Positions 22,978 through 38,600 of a stretch of 64,000 bases of DNA are shown piece after piece. Position 1 is the stretch's first letter, and each line of letters begins with the position of its first letter. The position numbers and the translations under genes were made by a program. The DNA comes from Megachile rotundata (taxonomy: Eukaryota > Arthropoda > Insecta > Hymenoptera > Megachilidae): positions 124,001 to 188,000 of the forward strand of contig NW_027473585.1 in NCBI RefSeq assembly GCF_050947335.1, written 5' to 3'. The notes under the pieces are model-generated. The model was not told the DNA's origin and ran no database searches. It saw nothing but the letters and a program-made list of their open reading frames with translations.

Positions 22978-24105
22978 GATAGGATAACTTAACATAACTA
23001 GATAGTACAGAGTCGAATTACAGCGGATATGTGCGAATTAGAGGCTGAATCGTGCGAAAATGAGCATAATTCGTGCAAAACGAGCAAAATTGTTCGTTGT
23101 GGTGTTGAATTGTGCTCAGATAGGATGACTTAACATAACTAGATAGTACAGAGTCGAATTACAGCGGATATGTGCGAATTAGAGGCTGAATCTTGCGAAA
23201 ATGAGCAAAATTCGTTCAAAACGGGCAAAATTGTTCATTGTGGTGTTGAATTGTGCTCAGATAGGATAACTTAACATAACTAGATAGTACAGAGTCGAAT
23301 TACTGCGGATATGTGCGAATTAGAGGCTGAATCGTGCGAAAATGGGCATAATTTGTTCAAAACGATCAAAATTGTTCATTGTGGTGTTGAATTGTGCTCA
23401 GTTACTATAACTTAACATGACTAGATAGTACAGAGTCGAATTACAGAAGATATGTGCGAATTACAGGCTGAATCGTGCGAAAATGAGCATAATTCGTGCA
23501 AAACGAGCAAAATTGTTCGTTGTGGTGTTGAATTGTGCTCAGATAGGATAACTTAACATAACTAGATAGTACAGAGTCGAATTACAGCGGATATGTGCGA
23601 ATTAGAGGCTGAATCGTGCGAAAATGAGCATAATTCGTGCAAAACGAGCAAAATTGTTCGTTGTGGTGTTGAATTGTGCTCAGATAGGATGACTTAACAT
23701 AACTAGATAGTACAGAGTCGAATTACAGCGGATATGTGCGAATTAGAGGCTGAATCTTGCGAAAATGAGCAAAATTCGTTCAAAACGGGCAAAATTGTTC
23801 ATTGTGGTGTTGAATTGTGCTCAGATAGGATAACTTAACATAACTAGATAGTACAGAGTCGAATTACTGCGGATATGTGCGAATTAGAGGCTGAATCGTG
23901 CGAAAATGGGCATAATTTGTTCAAAACGATCAAAATTGTTCATTGTGGTGTTGAATTGTGCTCAGTTACTATAACTTAACATGACTAGATAGTACAGAGT
24001 CGAATTACAGAAGATATGTGCGAATTACAGGCTGAATCGTGCGAAAATGAGCATAATTCGTGCAAAACGAGCAAAATTGTTCGTTGTGGTGTTGAATTGT
24101 GCTCA
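22978..24105. repeat. Higher-order repeat, 564-bp four-monomer unit in two copies
   Basis: Copies begin at 22978 and 23542, and the next monomer starts at 24106. The variants TCTTGCGAAAATGAGCAAAA with CGGGC, ATGGGCATAATTTG (23342 and 23906) and TTACAGAAGATATG recur in the same order at +564. Confidence 0.88.
23210..23226 (+). other. CENP-B-box-like motif in the satellite (first of thirteen exact-core copies)
   Basis: ATTCGTTCAAAACGGGC matches all nine essential positions of the mammalian CENP-B box core, NTTCGNNNNANNCGGGN. Other exact-core copies start at 23774, 26372, 27238, 27379, 28265, 29110, 31104, 43408, 45825, 57464, 58028 and 59317. Most other monomers carry ATTCGTTCAAAACGAGC or ATTCGTGCAAAACGAGC, one essential base away (G15 to A). 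Binding by any protein is not shown; the family knowledge is from mammals, and CENP-B-like proteins derive from pogo-type transposases. Confidence 0.6.
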
Positions 24106-27100
24106 GATAGGATAACTTAACATAACTAGATAGTACAGAGTCGAATTACAGCGGATATGTGCGAATTAGAGGCTGAATCGTGCGAAAATGAGCATAATTC
24201 GTTCAAAACGATCAAAATTGTTCATTGTGGTGTTGAATTGTGCTCAGTTACGATAACTTAACATGACTAGATAGTACAGAGTCGAATTACAGCGGATATG
24301 TGCGAAATAGAGGCTGAATCGTGCGAAAATGAGCATAATTTGTGCAAAACGAGCAAAATTGTTCGTTGTGGTGTTGAATTGTGCTCAGATAGGATAACCT
24401 AACATAACTAGATAGTACAGAGTCGAATTACAGCGGATATGTGCGAATTAGAGGCTGAATCGTGCGAAAATGAGCATAATTCGTTCAAAACGATCAAAAT
24501 TGTTCATTGTGGTGTTGAATTGTGCTCAGTTACGATAACTTAACATGACTAGATAGTACAGAGTCGAATTACAGCGGATATGTGCGAATTAGAGGCTGAA
24601 TCGTGCGAAAATGAGCATAATTCGTGCAAAACGAGCAAAATTGTTCATTGTGGTGTCGAATTGTGCTCAGATAGGATAACTTAACATAACTAGATAGTAC
24701 AGAGTCGAATTACAGCGGATATGTGCGAATTAGAGGCTGAATCGTTCGAAAATGAGCAAAATTCGTTCAAAACGAGCAAAATTCGTGCAAAACGAGCAAA
24801 ATTGTTCATTGTGGTGTTGAATTGTGCTCAGATAGGATAACTTAACATAACTAGATAGTACAGAGTCCAATTACAGCGGATATGTGCGAATTAGAGGCTG
24901 AATCGTGCGAAAATGAGCATAATTCGTGCAATTCGAGCAAAATTGTTCATTGTGGTGTTGAATTGTTCTCAGATAGGATAACTTAACATAACTAGATAGT
25001 ACAGAGTCGAATTACAGCGGATATGTGCGAATTAGAGGCTGAATCGTTCGAAAATGAGCAAAATTCGTTCAAAACGAGCAAAATTCGTGCAAAACGAGCA
25101 AAATTGTTCATTGTGGTGTTGAATTGTGCTCAGATAGGATAGCTTAACATAACTAGATAGTACAGAGTCGAATTACTGCGGATATGTGCGAATTAGAGGC
25201 TGAATCGTGCGAAAATGGGCATAATTCGTTCAAAACGATCAAAATTGTTCATTGTGGTGTTGAATTGTGCTCAGTTACTATAACTTAACATGACTAGATA
25301 GTACAGAGTCGAATTACAGCGGATATGTGCGAATTACAGGCTGAATCGTGCGAAAATGAGCATAATTCGTGCAAAACGAGCAAAATTGTTCGTTGTGGTG
25401 TTGAATTGTGCTCAGATAGGATAACTTAACATAACTAGATAGTACAGAGTCGAATTACAGCGGATATGTGCGAATTAGAGGCTGAATCGTGCGAAAATGA
25501 GCATAATTCGTTTAAAACGATCAAAATTGTTCATTGTGGTGTTGAATTGTGCTCAGTTACGATAACTTAACATGACTAGATAGTACAGAGTCGAATTACA
25601 GCGGATATGTGCGAATTAGAGGCTGAATCGTGCGAAAATGAGCATAATTCGTGCAAAACGAGCAAAATTGTTCGTTGTGGTGTTGAATTGTGCTCAGATA
25701 GGATAACTTAACATAACTAGATAGTACAGAGTCGAATTACAGCGGATATGTGCGAATTAGAGGCTGAATCGTGCGAAAATGAGCATAATTCGTGCAAAAC
25801 GAGCAAAATTGTTCATTGTGGTGTTGAATTGTTCTCAGATAGGATAACTTAACATAACTAGATAGTACAGAGTCGAATTACAGCGGATATGTGCGAATTA
25901 GAGGCTGAATCGTTCGAAAATGAGCAAAATTCGTTCAAAACGAGCAAAATTCGTGCAAAACGAGCAAAATTGTTCATTGTGGTGTTGAATTGTGCTCAGA
26001 TAGGATAGCTTAACATAACTAGATAGTACAGAGTCGAATTACAGCGGACATGTGCGAATTAGAGGCTGAATCGTGCGAAAATGAGCATAATTCGTGCAAA
26101 ACGAGCAAAATTGTTCATTGTGGTGTTGAATTGTGCTCAGATAGGATAACTTAACATAACTAGATAGTACAGAGTCGAATTACAGCGGATATGTGCGAAT
26201 TAGAGGCTGAATCGTGCGAAAATGAGCATAATTCGTGCAAAACGAGCAAAATTGTTCGTTGTGGTGTTGAATTGTGCTCAGATGCGATGACTTAACATAA
26301 CTAGATAGTACAGAGTCGAATTACAGCGGATATGTGCGAATTAGAGGCTGAATCTTGCGAAAATGAGCAAAATTCGTTCAAAACGGGCAAAATTGTTCAT
26401 TGTGGTGTTGAATTGTGCTCAGATAGGATAACTTAACATAACTAGATAGTACAGAGTCGAATTACTGCGGATATGTGCGAATTAGAGGCTGAATCGTGCG
26501 AAAATGGGCATAATTTGTTCAAAACGATCAAAATTGTTCATTGTGGTGTTGAATTGTGCTCAGTTGCTATAACTTAACATGACTAGATAGTACAGAGTCG
26601 AATTACAGAAGATATGTGCGAATTACAGGCTGAATCGTGCGAAAATGAGCATAATTCGTGCAAAACGAGCAAAATTGTTCATTGTGGTGTTGAATTGTGC
26701 TCAGATAGGATAACTTAACATAACTAGATAGTACAGAGTCCAATTACAGCGGATATGTGCGAATTAGAGGCTGAATCGTGCGAAAATGAGCATAATTCGT
26801 GCAATTCGAGCAAAATTGTTCATTGTGGTGTTGAATTGTTCTCAGATAGGATAACTTAACATAACTAGATAGTACAGAGTCGAATTACAGCGGATATGTG
26901 CGAATTAGAGGCTGAATCATTCGAAAATGAGCAAAATTCGTTCAAAACGAGCAAAATTCGTGCAAAACGAGCAAAATTGTTCATTGTGGTGTTGAATTGT
27001 GCTCAGATAGGATAGCTTAACATAACTTGATAGTACAGAGTCGAATTACTGCGGATATGTGCGAATTAGAGGCTGAATCGTGCGAAAATGAGCATAATTC

Positions 27101-30100
27101 GTGCAAAACGAGCAAAATTGTTCGTTGTGGTGTTGAATTGTGCTCAGATAGGATGACTTAACATAACTAGATAGTACAGAGTCGAATTACAGCGGATATG
27201 TGCGAATTAGAGGCTGAATCTTGCGAAAATGAGCAGAATTCGTTCAAAACGGGCAAAATTGTTCATTGTGGTGTTGAATTGTGCTCAGATAGGATAACTT
27301 AACATAACTAGATAGTACAGAGTCGAATTACTGCGGATATGTGCGAATTAGAGGCTGAATCGTGCGAAAATGGGCAAAATTCGTGCAAAACGGGCAAAAT
27401 TGTTCATTGTGGTGTTGAATTGTGCTCAGATAGGATAACTTAACATAACTAGATAGTACAGAGTCGAATTACAGCGGATATGTGCGAATTGGAGTCTGAA
27501 TCGTGCGAAAATGAGCATAATTCGTGCAAAACGAGCAAAATTGTTCATTGTGGTGTCGAATTGTGCTCAGATAGGATAACTTAACATAACTAGATAGTAC
27601 AGAGTCGAATTACAGCGGATATGTGCGAATTAGAGGCTGAATCGTTCGAAAATGAGCAAAATTCGTTCAAAACGAGCAAAATTCGTGCAAAACGAGCAAA
27701 ATAGTTCATTGTGGTGTTGAATTGTGCTCAGATAGGATAACTTAACATAACTAGATAGTACAGAGTCGAATTACAGCGGACATGTGCGAATTAGAGGCTG
27801 AATCGTGCGAAAATGAGCATAATTCGTGCAAAACGAGCAAAATTGTTCATTGTGGTGTTGAATTGTGCTCAGATAGGATAACTTAACATAACTAGATAGT
27901 ACAGAGTCGAATTACAGCGGATATGTGCGAATTAGAGGCTGAATCGTTCGAAAATGAGCAAAATTCGTTCAAAACGAGCAAAATTCGTGCAAAACGAGCA
28001 AAATTGTTCATTGTGGTGTTGAATTGTGCTCAGATAGGATAACTTAACATAACTAGATAGTACAGAGTCAAATTACAGCGGATATGTGCGAATTAGAGGC
28101 TGAATCGTGCGAAAATGAGCATAATTCGTGCAAAACGAGCAAAATTGTTCATTGTGGTGTTGAATTGCTCTCAGATAGGATAACTTAACATAACTAGATA
28201 GTACAGAGTCGAATTACAGCGGATATGTGCGAATTAGAGGCTGAATCTTGCGAAAATGAGCAAAATTCGTTCAAAACGGGCAAAATTGTTCATTGTGGTG
28301 TTGAATTGTGCTCAGATAGGATAACTTAACATAACTAGATAGTACAGAGTCGAATTACAGCGGATATGTGCGAATTAGAGGCTGAATCGTGCGAAAATGA
28401 GCATAATTCGTTCAAAACGAGCAAAATTGTTCATTGTGGTGTCGAATTGTGCTCAGATAGGATAACTTAACATAACTAGATAGTACAGAGACGAATTACA
28501 GCGGATATATGCGAATTAGAGGCTGAATCGTGCGAAAATGAGCATAATTCGTTCAAAACGATCAAAATTGTTCATTGTGGTGTTGAATTGTGCTCAGATA
28601 GGATAACTTAAAATAACTAGATAGTACAGAGTCGAATTACAGCGGATATGTGCGAATTAGAGGCTGAATCGTGCGAAAATGAGCATAATTCGTTCAAAAC
28701 GATCAAAATTGTTCATTGTGGTGTTGAATTGTGCTAAGTTACGATAACTTAACATGACTAGATAGTACAGAGTCGAATTACAGCGGATATGTGCGAATTA
28801 GAGTCTGAATCGTGCGAAAATGAGCATAATTCGTTCAAAACGAGCAAAATTGTTCATTGTGTTGTCGAATTGTGCTCAGATAGGATAACTTAACATAACT
28901 AGATAGTACAGAGTCGAATTACAGCGGATATGTGCGAATTAGAGGCTGAATCGTGCGAAAATGAGCATAATTCGTGCAAAACGAGCAAAATTGTTCGTTG
29001 TGGTGTTGAATTGTGCTCAGATAGGATAACTTAACATAACTAGATAGTACAGAGTCGAATTACAGCGGATATGTGCGAATTAGAGGCTGAATCTTGCGAA
29101 AATGAAAAAATTCGTTCAAAACGGGCAAAATTGTTCATTGTGGTGTTGAATTGTGCTCAGATAGGATAACTTAACATAACTAGATAGTACAGAGTCGAAT
29201 TACAGCGGATATGTGCGAATTAGAGGCTGAATCGTGCGAAAATGAGCATGATTCGTGCAAAACGAGCAAAATTGTTCGTTGTGGTGTTGAATTGTGCTCA
29301 GTTACTATAACTTAACATGACTAGATAGTACAGAGTCGAATTACAGCGGATATGTGCGAATTAGAGGCTGAATCGTGCGAAAATGAGCATAATTCGTGCA
29401 AAACGAGCAAAATTGTTCGTTGTGGTGTTGAATTGTGCTCAGATAGGATAACTTAACATAACTAGATAGTACAGAGTCGAATTACAGCGGATATGTGCGA
29501 ATTAGAGGCTGAATCGTGCGAAAATGAGCATAATTCGTTCAAAACGATCAAAATTGTTCATTGTGGTGTTGAATTGTGCTCAGTTACGATAACTTAACAT
29601 GACTAGATAGTACAGAGTCGAATTACAGCGGATATGTGCGAATTAGAGGCTGAATCGTGCGAAAATAAGCATAATTCGTGCAAAACGAGCAAAATTGTTC
29701 ATTGTGGTGTCGAATTGTGCTCAGATAGGATAACTTAACATAACTCGATAGTACAGAGTCGAATTACAGTGGATATGTGCGAATTAGAGGCTGAATCGTG
29801 CGAAAATGAGCATAATTCGTTCAAAACGATCAAAATTGTTCATTGTGGTGTTGAATTGTGCTCAGTTACGATAACTTAACATGACTAGATAGTACAGAGT
29901 CGAATTACAGCGGATATGTGCGAATTAGAGGCTGAATCGTGCGAAAATGATCATAATTCGTGCAAAACGAGCAAAATTGTTCATTGTGGTGTGGAATTGT
30001 GCTCAGATAGGATAACTTAACATAACTAGATAGTACAGAGTCGAATTTCAGCGGATATGTGCGAATTAGAGGCTGAATCGTGCGAAAATGAGCATAATTC

Positions 30101-33100
30101 GTTCAAAACGATCAAAATTGTTCATTGTGGTGTTGAATTGTGCTCAGATAGGATAACTTAACATAACTAGATAGCACAGAGTCGAATTACAGCGGATATG
30201 TGCGAATTAGAGGCTGAATCGTGCGAAAATGAGCATAATTCGTTCAAAACGATCAAAATTGTTCATTGTGGTGTTGAATTGTGCTAAGTTACGATAACTT
30301 AACATGACTAGATAGTACAGAGTCGAATTACAGCGGATATGTGCGAATTAGAGGCTGAATCGTGCGAAAATGAGCATAATTCGTTCAAAACGAGCAAAAT
30401 TGTTCATTGTGGTGTCGAATTGTGCTCAGATAGGATAACTTAACATAACTAGATAGTACAGAGTCGAATTACAGCGGATATGTGCGAATTGGAGTCTGAA
30501 TCGTGCGAAAATGAGCATAATTCGTGCAAAACGAGCAAAATTGTTCATTGTGGTGTCGAATTGTGCTCAGATAGGATAACTTAACATAACTAGATAGTAC
30601 AGAGTCGAATTACAGCGGATATGTGCGAATTAGAGGCTGAATCGTTCGAAAATGAGCAAAATTCGTTCAAAACGAGCATAATTCGTGCAAAACGAGCAAA
30701 ATTGTTTGTTGTGGTGTTGAATTGTGTTCAGATAGGATAACTTAACATAACTAGATAGTACAGAGTCGAATTACAGCGGATATGTGCGAATTAGAGGCTG
30801 AATCGTGCGAAAATGAGCATAATTCGTTCAAAACGATCAAAATTGTTCATTGTGGTGTTGAATTGTGCTCAGTTACGATAACTTAACATGACTAGATAGT
30901 ACAGAGTCGAATTACAGCGGATATGTGCGAATTAGAGGCTGAATCGTGCGAAAATGAGCATAACTCGTTCAAACCGAGCAAAATTGTTCATTGTGGTGTT
31001 GAATTGTGCTCAGATAGGATAACTTAACATAACTAGATAGTACAGCCTCGAATTACAGCGGATATGTGCGAATTAGAGGCTGAATCGTGCGAAAATGAGC
31101 AAAATTCGTTCAAAACGGGCAAAATTGTTCATTGTGGTGTTGAATTGTGCTCAGATAGGATAACTTAACATAACTAGACAGTACAGAGTCGAATTACAGC
31201 GGATATGTGCGAATTAGAGGCTGAATCGTGCGAAAATGAGCATAATTCGTTCAAAACGATCAAAATTGTTCATTGTGGTGTTGAATTGTGCTCAGTTACT
31301 ATAACTTAACATGACTAGATAGTACAGAGTCGAATTACAGCGGATATGTGCGAATTAGAGGCTGAATCGTGCGAAAATGAGCATAATTCGTGCAAAACGA
31401 GCAAAATTGTTCGTTGTGGTGTTGAATTGTGCTCAGATAGGATAACTTAACATAACTAGATAGTACAGAGTCGAATTACAGCGGATATGTGCGAATTAGA
31501 GGCTGAATCGTGCGAAAATGAGCATAATTCGTTCAAAACGGTCAAAATTGTTCATTGTGGTGTTGAATTGTGCTCAGTTACTATAACTTAACATGACTAG
31601 ATAGTACAGAGTCGAATTACAGCGGATATGTGCGAATTAGAGGCTGAATCGTGCGAAAATGAGCATAATTCGTGCAAAACGAGAAAAATTGTTCGTTGTG
31701 GTGTTGAATTGTGCTCAGATAGGATAACTTAACATAACTAGATAGTACAGAGTCGAATTACAGCGGACATGTGCGAATTAGAGGCAGAATCGTGCGAAAA
31801 TGAGCATAATTCGTGCAAAACGAGCAAAATTGTTCGTTGTGGTGTTGAATTGTGCTCAGATAGGATAACTTAACATAACTAGATAGTACAGAGTCGAATT
31901 ACAGCGGATATGTGCGAATTAGAGGCTGAATCGTGCGAAAATGAGCATAATTCGTTCAAAACGATCAAAATTGTTCATTGTGGTGTTGAATTGTGCTCAG
32001 TTACGATAACTTAACATGACTAGATAGTACAGAGTCGAATTACAGCGGATATGTGCGAATTAGAGGCTGAATCGTGCGAAAATGAGCATAATTCGTGCAA
32101 AACGAGCAAAATTGTTCGTTGTGGTGTTGAATTGTGCTCAGATAGGATAACTTAACATAACTAGATAGTACAGAGTCGAATTACAGCGGATATGTGCGAA
32201 TTAGAGGCTGAATCGTGCGAAAATGAGCCAAATTCGTGCAAAACGAGCAAAATTGTTCATTGTGGTGTGGAATTGTGCTCAGATAGGATAACATAACATA
32301 ACTAGATAGTACAGAGTCGAATTACAGCGGATATGTGCGAATTAGAGGCTGAATCGTGCGAAAATGAGCATAATTCGTGCAAAACGAGCAAAATTGTTCA
32401 TTGTGGTGTTGAATTGTGCTCAGATAGGATAACTTAACATAACTAGATAGTACAGAGTCGAATTACAGCGGATATGTGCGAATTAGAGGCTGAATCGTGC
32501 GAAAATGAGCATAATTCGTGCAAAACGAGCAAAATTGTTCGCTGTGGTGTTGAATTGTGTTCAGATAGGATAACTTAACATAACTAGATAGTACAGAGTC
32601 GAATTACAGCGGATATCTGCGAATTAGAGGCTGAATCGTTCGAAAATGAGCAAAATTCGTTCAAAACGAGCAAAATTCGTGCAAAACGAGCAAAATTGTT
32701 CATTGTGGTGTTGAATTGTGCTCAGATAGGATAACTTAACATAACTAGATAGTACAGAGTCGAATTACTGCGGATATGTGCGAATTAGAGGCTGAATCGT
32801 TCGAAAATGAGCAAAATTCGTTCAAAACGAGCAAAATTCGTGCAGAACGAGCAAAATTGTTCGTTGTGGTGTTGAATTGTGCTCAGATAGGATAACTTAA
32901 CATAACTAGATAGTACAGAGTCGAATTACAGCGGATATGTGCGAATTAGAGGCTGAATCGTGCGAAAATGAGCATAATTCGTTCAAAACGATCAAAATTG
33001 TTCATTGTGGTGTTGAATTGTGCTCAGTTACGATAACTTAACATGACTAGATAGTACAGAGTCGAATTACAGCGGATATGTGCGAATTAGAGGCTGAATC

Positions 33101-35680
33101 GTGCGAAAATGAGCATAATTCGTGCAAAACGAGCAAAATTGTTCATTGTGGTGTTGAATTGTGCTCAGATAGGATAACTTAACATAACTAGATAGTACAG
33201 AGTCGAATTACAGCGGATATGTGCGAATTAGAGGCTGAATCGTGCGAAAATGAGCATAATTCGTGCAAAACGAGCAAAATTGTTCATTGTGGTGTTGAAT
33301 TGTGCTCAGATAGGATAACTTAACATAACTAGATAGTACAGAGACGAATTACAGCGGATATGTGCGAATTAGAGGCTGAATCGTGCGAAAATGAGCATAA
33401 TTCGTTCAAAACGATCAAAATTGTTCATTGTGGTGTTGAATTGTGCTCAGCTACGATAACTTAACATGACTAGATAGTACAGAGTCGAATTACAGCGGAT
33501 ATGTGCGAATTAGAGGCTGAATTGTGCGAAAATGAGCGTAGCTCGTTCAAAACGAGCAAAATTGTTCATTGTGGTGTTGAATTGTGCTCAGATAGGATAA
33601 CTTAACATAACTAGATAGTACACAGTCGAATTACAGCGGATATGTGCGAATTAGAGGCTGAATCGTGCGAAAATGAGCATAATTCGTTCAAAACGAGCAA
33701 AATTGTTCGCTGTGGTGTTGAATTGTGTTCAGATAGGATAACTTAACATAACTAGATAGTACAGAGTCGAATTACAGCGGATATCTGCGAATTAGAGGCT
33801 GAATCGTTCGAAAATGAGCAAAATTCGTTCAAAACGAGCAAAATTCGTGCAAAACGAGCAAAATTGTTCATTGTGGTGTTGAATTGTGCTCAGATAGGAT
33901 AACTTAACATAACTAGATAGTACCGAGTCGAATTACTGCGGATATGTGCGAATTAGAGGCTGAATCGTTCGAAAATGAGCAAAATTCGTTCAAAACGAGC
34001 AAAATTCGTGCAGAACGAGCAAAATTGTTCGTTGTGGTGTTGAATTGTGCTCAGATAGGATAACTTAACATAACTAGATAGTACAGAGTCGAATTACAGC
34101 GGATATGTGCGAATTAGAGGCTGAATCGTGCGAAAATGAGCATAATTCGTTCAAAACGATCAAAATTGTTCATTGTGGTGTTGAATTGTGCTCAGTTACG
34201 ATAACTTAACATGACTAGATAGTACAGAGTCGAATTACAGCGGATATGTGCGAATTAGAGGCTGAATCGTGCGAAAATGAGCATAATTCGGGCAAAACGA
34301 GCAAAATTGTTCATTGTGGTGTCGAATTGTGCTCAGATAGGATAACTTAACATAACTAGATAGTACAGAGTCGAATTACAGCGGATATGTGCGAATTAGA
34401 GGCTGAATCGTGCAAAAATGAGCATAATTCGTGCAAAACGAGCAAAATTGTTCATTGTGGTGTGGAATTGTGCTCAGATAGGATAACTTGACATAACTCG
34501 ATAGTACAGAGTCGAATTACAGCGGATATGTGCGAATTAGAGGCTGAAACGTGCGAAAATGAGCATAATTCGTGCAAAACGAGCAAAATTGTTCATTGTG
34601 GTGTTGAATTGTGCTCAGATAGGATAACTTAACATAACTAGATAGTACAGAGTCGAATTACAGCGGATATGTGCGAATTAGAGGCTGAATCGTTCGAAAA
34701 TGAGCAAAATTCGTGCAAAACGAGCAAAATTGTTCATTGTGGTGTTGAATTGTGCTCAGATAGGATAACTTAACATAACTAGATAGTACAGAGATGAATT
34801 ACAGCGGATATGTGCGAATTAGAGGCTGAATCGTGCGAAAATGAGCATAATTCGTTCAAAACGATCAAAATTGTTCATTGTGGTGTTGAATTGTGCTCAG
34901 TTACGATAACTTAACATGACTAGATAGTACAGAGACGAATTACAGCGGATATGTGCGAATTAGAGGCTGAATCGTGCGAAAATGAGCATAACTCGTTCAA
35001 AACGAGCAAAATTGTTCATTGTGGTGTTGAATTGTGCTCAGATAGGATAACTTAACATAACTAGATAGTACAGAGTCGAATTACTGCGGATATGTGCGAA
35101 TTAGAGGCTGAATCGTTCGAAAATGAGCAAAATTCGTTCAAAACGAGCAAAATTCGTGCAGAACGAGCAAAATTGTTCTTTGTGGTGTTGAATTGTGCTC
35201 AGATAGGATAACGTAACATAACTAGATAGTACAGAGTCGAATTACAGCGGATATGTGCGAATTAGAGGCTGAATCGTGCGAAAATGAGCATAATTCGTTC
35301 AAAACGAGCAAAATTGTTCATTGTGGTGTTGAATTGTGCTCAGATAGGATAACTTAACATAACTAGATAGTACAGAGTCGAATTACAGCGGATATGTGCG
35401 AATTAGAGGCTGAATCGTGCGAAAATGAGCATAATTCGTTCAAAACGAGCAAAATTGTTCGTTGTGGTGTTGAATTGTGCTCAGATAGGATAACTTAACA
35501 TAACTAGATAGTACAGAGTCGAATTACAGCGGATATGTGCGAATTAGAGGCTGAATCGTTCGAAAATGAGCAAAATTCGTTCAAAACGAGCAAAATTCGT
35601 GCAAAACGAGCAAATTGTTCATTGTGGTGTTGAATTGTGCTCAGATAGGATAACTTAACATAACTAGATAGTACAGAGTC

Positions 35681-38600
35681 GAATTGTAGCGGATATGTGC
35701 GAATTAGAGGCTGAATCGTGCGAAAATGAGCCTAATTCGTGCAAAACGAGCAAAATTGTTCATTGTGGTGTTGAATTGTGCTCAGATAGGATAACTTAAC
35801 ATAACTAGATAGCACAGAGTCGAATTACAGCGGATATGTGCGAATTAGAGGCTGAATCGTGCGAAAATGAGCATAATTCGTGCAAAACGAGCAAAATTGT
35901 TCATTGTGGTGTCGAATTGTGCTCAGATAGGATAACTTAACATAACTAGATAGTACAGAGTCGAATTACAGCGGATATGTGCGAATTAGAGGCTGAATCG
36001 TGCGAAAATGAGCATAATTCGTTCAAAACGATCAAAATTGTTCATTGTGGTGTTGAATTGTGCTCAGTTACGATAACTTAACATGACTAGATAGTACAGA
36101 GTCGAATTACAGCGGATATGTGCGAATTAGAGGCTGAATCGTGCGAAAATGAGCATAATTCGTGCAAAACGAGCAAAATTGTTCGTTGTGGTGTTGAATT
36201 GTGCTCAGATAGGATAACTTAACATAACTAGATAGTACAGAGTCGAATTACAGCGGATATGTGCGAATTAGAGGCTGAATCGTGCGAAAATGAGCATAAT
36301 TCGTTCAAAACGATCAAAATTGTTCATTGTGGTGTTGAATTGTGCTCAGTTACGATAACTTAACATGACTAGATAGTACAGAGTCGAATTACAGCGGATA
36401 TGTGCGAATTAGAGGCTGAATCGTGCGAAAATGAGCATAATTCGTTCAAAACGATCAAAATTGTTCATTGTGGTGTTGAATTGTGCTCAGATAGGATAAC
36501 TTAACATAACTAGATAGTACAGAGTCGAATTACAGCGGATATGTGCGAATTAGAGGCTGAATCGTGCGAAAATGAGCATAATTCGTTCAAAACGAGCAAA
36601 ATTGTTCGTTGTGGTGTTGAATTGTGCTCAGATAGGATAACTTAACATAACTAGATAGTACAGAGTTGAATTACAGCGGATATCTGCGAATTAGAGGCTG
36701 AATCGTTCGAAAATGAGCAAAATTCGTTCAAAACGAGCAAAATTCGTGCAAAACGAGCAAAATTGTTCATTGTGGTGTTGAATTGTGCTCAGATAGGATA
36801 ACTTAACATAACTAGATAGTACAGAGTCGAATTACTGCGGATATGTGCGAATTAGAGGCTGAATCGTTCGAAAATGAGCAAAATTCGTTCAAAACGAGCA
36901 AAATTCGTGCAGAACGAGCAAAATTGTTCTTTGTGGTGTTGAATTGTGCTCAGATAGGATAACGTAACATAACTAGATAGTACAGAGTCGAATTACAGCG
37001 GATATGTGCGAATTAGAGGCTGAATCGTGCGAAAATGAGCATAATTCGTTCAAAACGAGCAAAATTGTTCATTGTGGTGTTGAATTGTGCTCAGATAGGA
37101 TAACTTAACATAACTAGATAGTACAGAGTCGAATTACAGCGGATATGTGCGAATTAGAGGCTGAATCGTGCGAAAATGAGCATAATTCGTTCAAAACGAG
37201 CAAAATTGTTCGTTGTGGTGTTGAATTGTGCTCAGATAGGATAACTTAACATAACTAGATAGTACAGAGTCGAATTACAGCGGATATGTGCGAATTAGAG
37301 GCTGAATCGTTCGAAAATGAGCAAAATTCGTTCAAAACGAGCAAAATTCGTGCAAAACGAGCAAAATTGTTCATTGTGGTGTTGAATTGTGCTCAGATAG
37401 GATAACTTAACATAACTAGATAGTACAGAGTCGAATTGTAGCGGATATGTGCGAATTAGAGGCTGAATCGTACGAAAATGAGCCTAATTCGTGCAAAACG
37501 AGCAAAATTGTTCATTGTGGTGTTGAATTGTGCTCAGATAGGATAACTTAACATAACTAGATAGCACAGAGTCGAATTACAGCGGATATGTGCGAATTAG
37601 AGGCTGAATCGTGCGAAAATGAGCATAATTCGTGCAAAACGAGCAAAATTGTTCATTGTGGTGTCGAATTGTGCTCAGATAGGATAACTTAACATAACTA
37701 GATAGTACAGAGTCGAATTACAGCGGATATGTGCGAATTAGAGGCTGAATCGTGCGAAAATGAGCATAATTCGTGCAAAACGAGCAAAATTGTTCGTTGT
37801 GGTGTTGAATTGTGCTCAGATAGGATAACTTAACATAACTAGATAGTACAGAGTCGAATTACAGCGGATATGTGCGAATTAGAGGCTGAATCGTGCGAAA
37901 ATGAGCATAATTCGTTCAAAACGATCAAAATTGTTCATTGTGGTGTTGAATTGTGCTCAGTTACGATAACTTAACATGACTAGATAGTACAGAGTCGAAT
38001 TACAGCGGATATGTGCGAATTAGAGGCTGAATCGTGCGAAAATGAGCATAATTCGTTCAAAACGATCAAAATTGTTCATTGTGGTGTTGAATTGTGCTCA
38101 GATAGGATAACTTAACATAACTAGATAGTACAGAGTCGAATTACAGCGGATATGTGCGAATTAGAGGCTGAATCGTGCGAAAATGAGCATAATTCGTTCA
38201 AAACGATCAAAATTGTTCATTGTGGTGTTGAATTGTGCTCAGTTACGATAACTTAACATGACTAGATAGTACAGAGTCGAATTACAGCGGATATGTGCGA
38301 ATTAGAGGCTGAATCGTGCGAAAATGAGCATAATTCGTGCAAAACGAGCAAAATTGTTCATTGTGGTGTCGAATTGTGCTCAGATAGGATAACTTAACAT
38401 AACTAGATAGTACAGAGTCGAATTACAGCGGATATGTGCGACTTAGAGGCTGAATCGTGCGAAAATGAGCATAATTCGTTCAAAACGAGCAAAATTGTTC
38501 ATTGTGGTTTTGAATTGTGCTCAGATAGGATAACTTAACATAACTAGATAGTACAGAGTCGAATTACAGCGGATATGTGCGAATTAGAGGCTGAATCGTT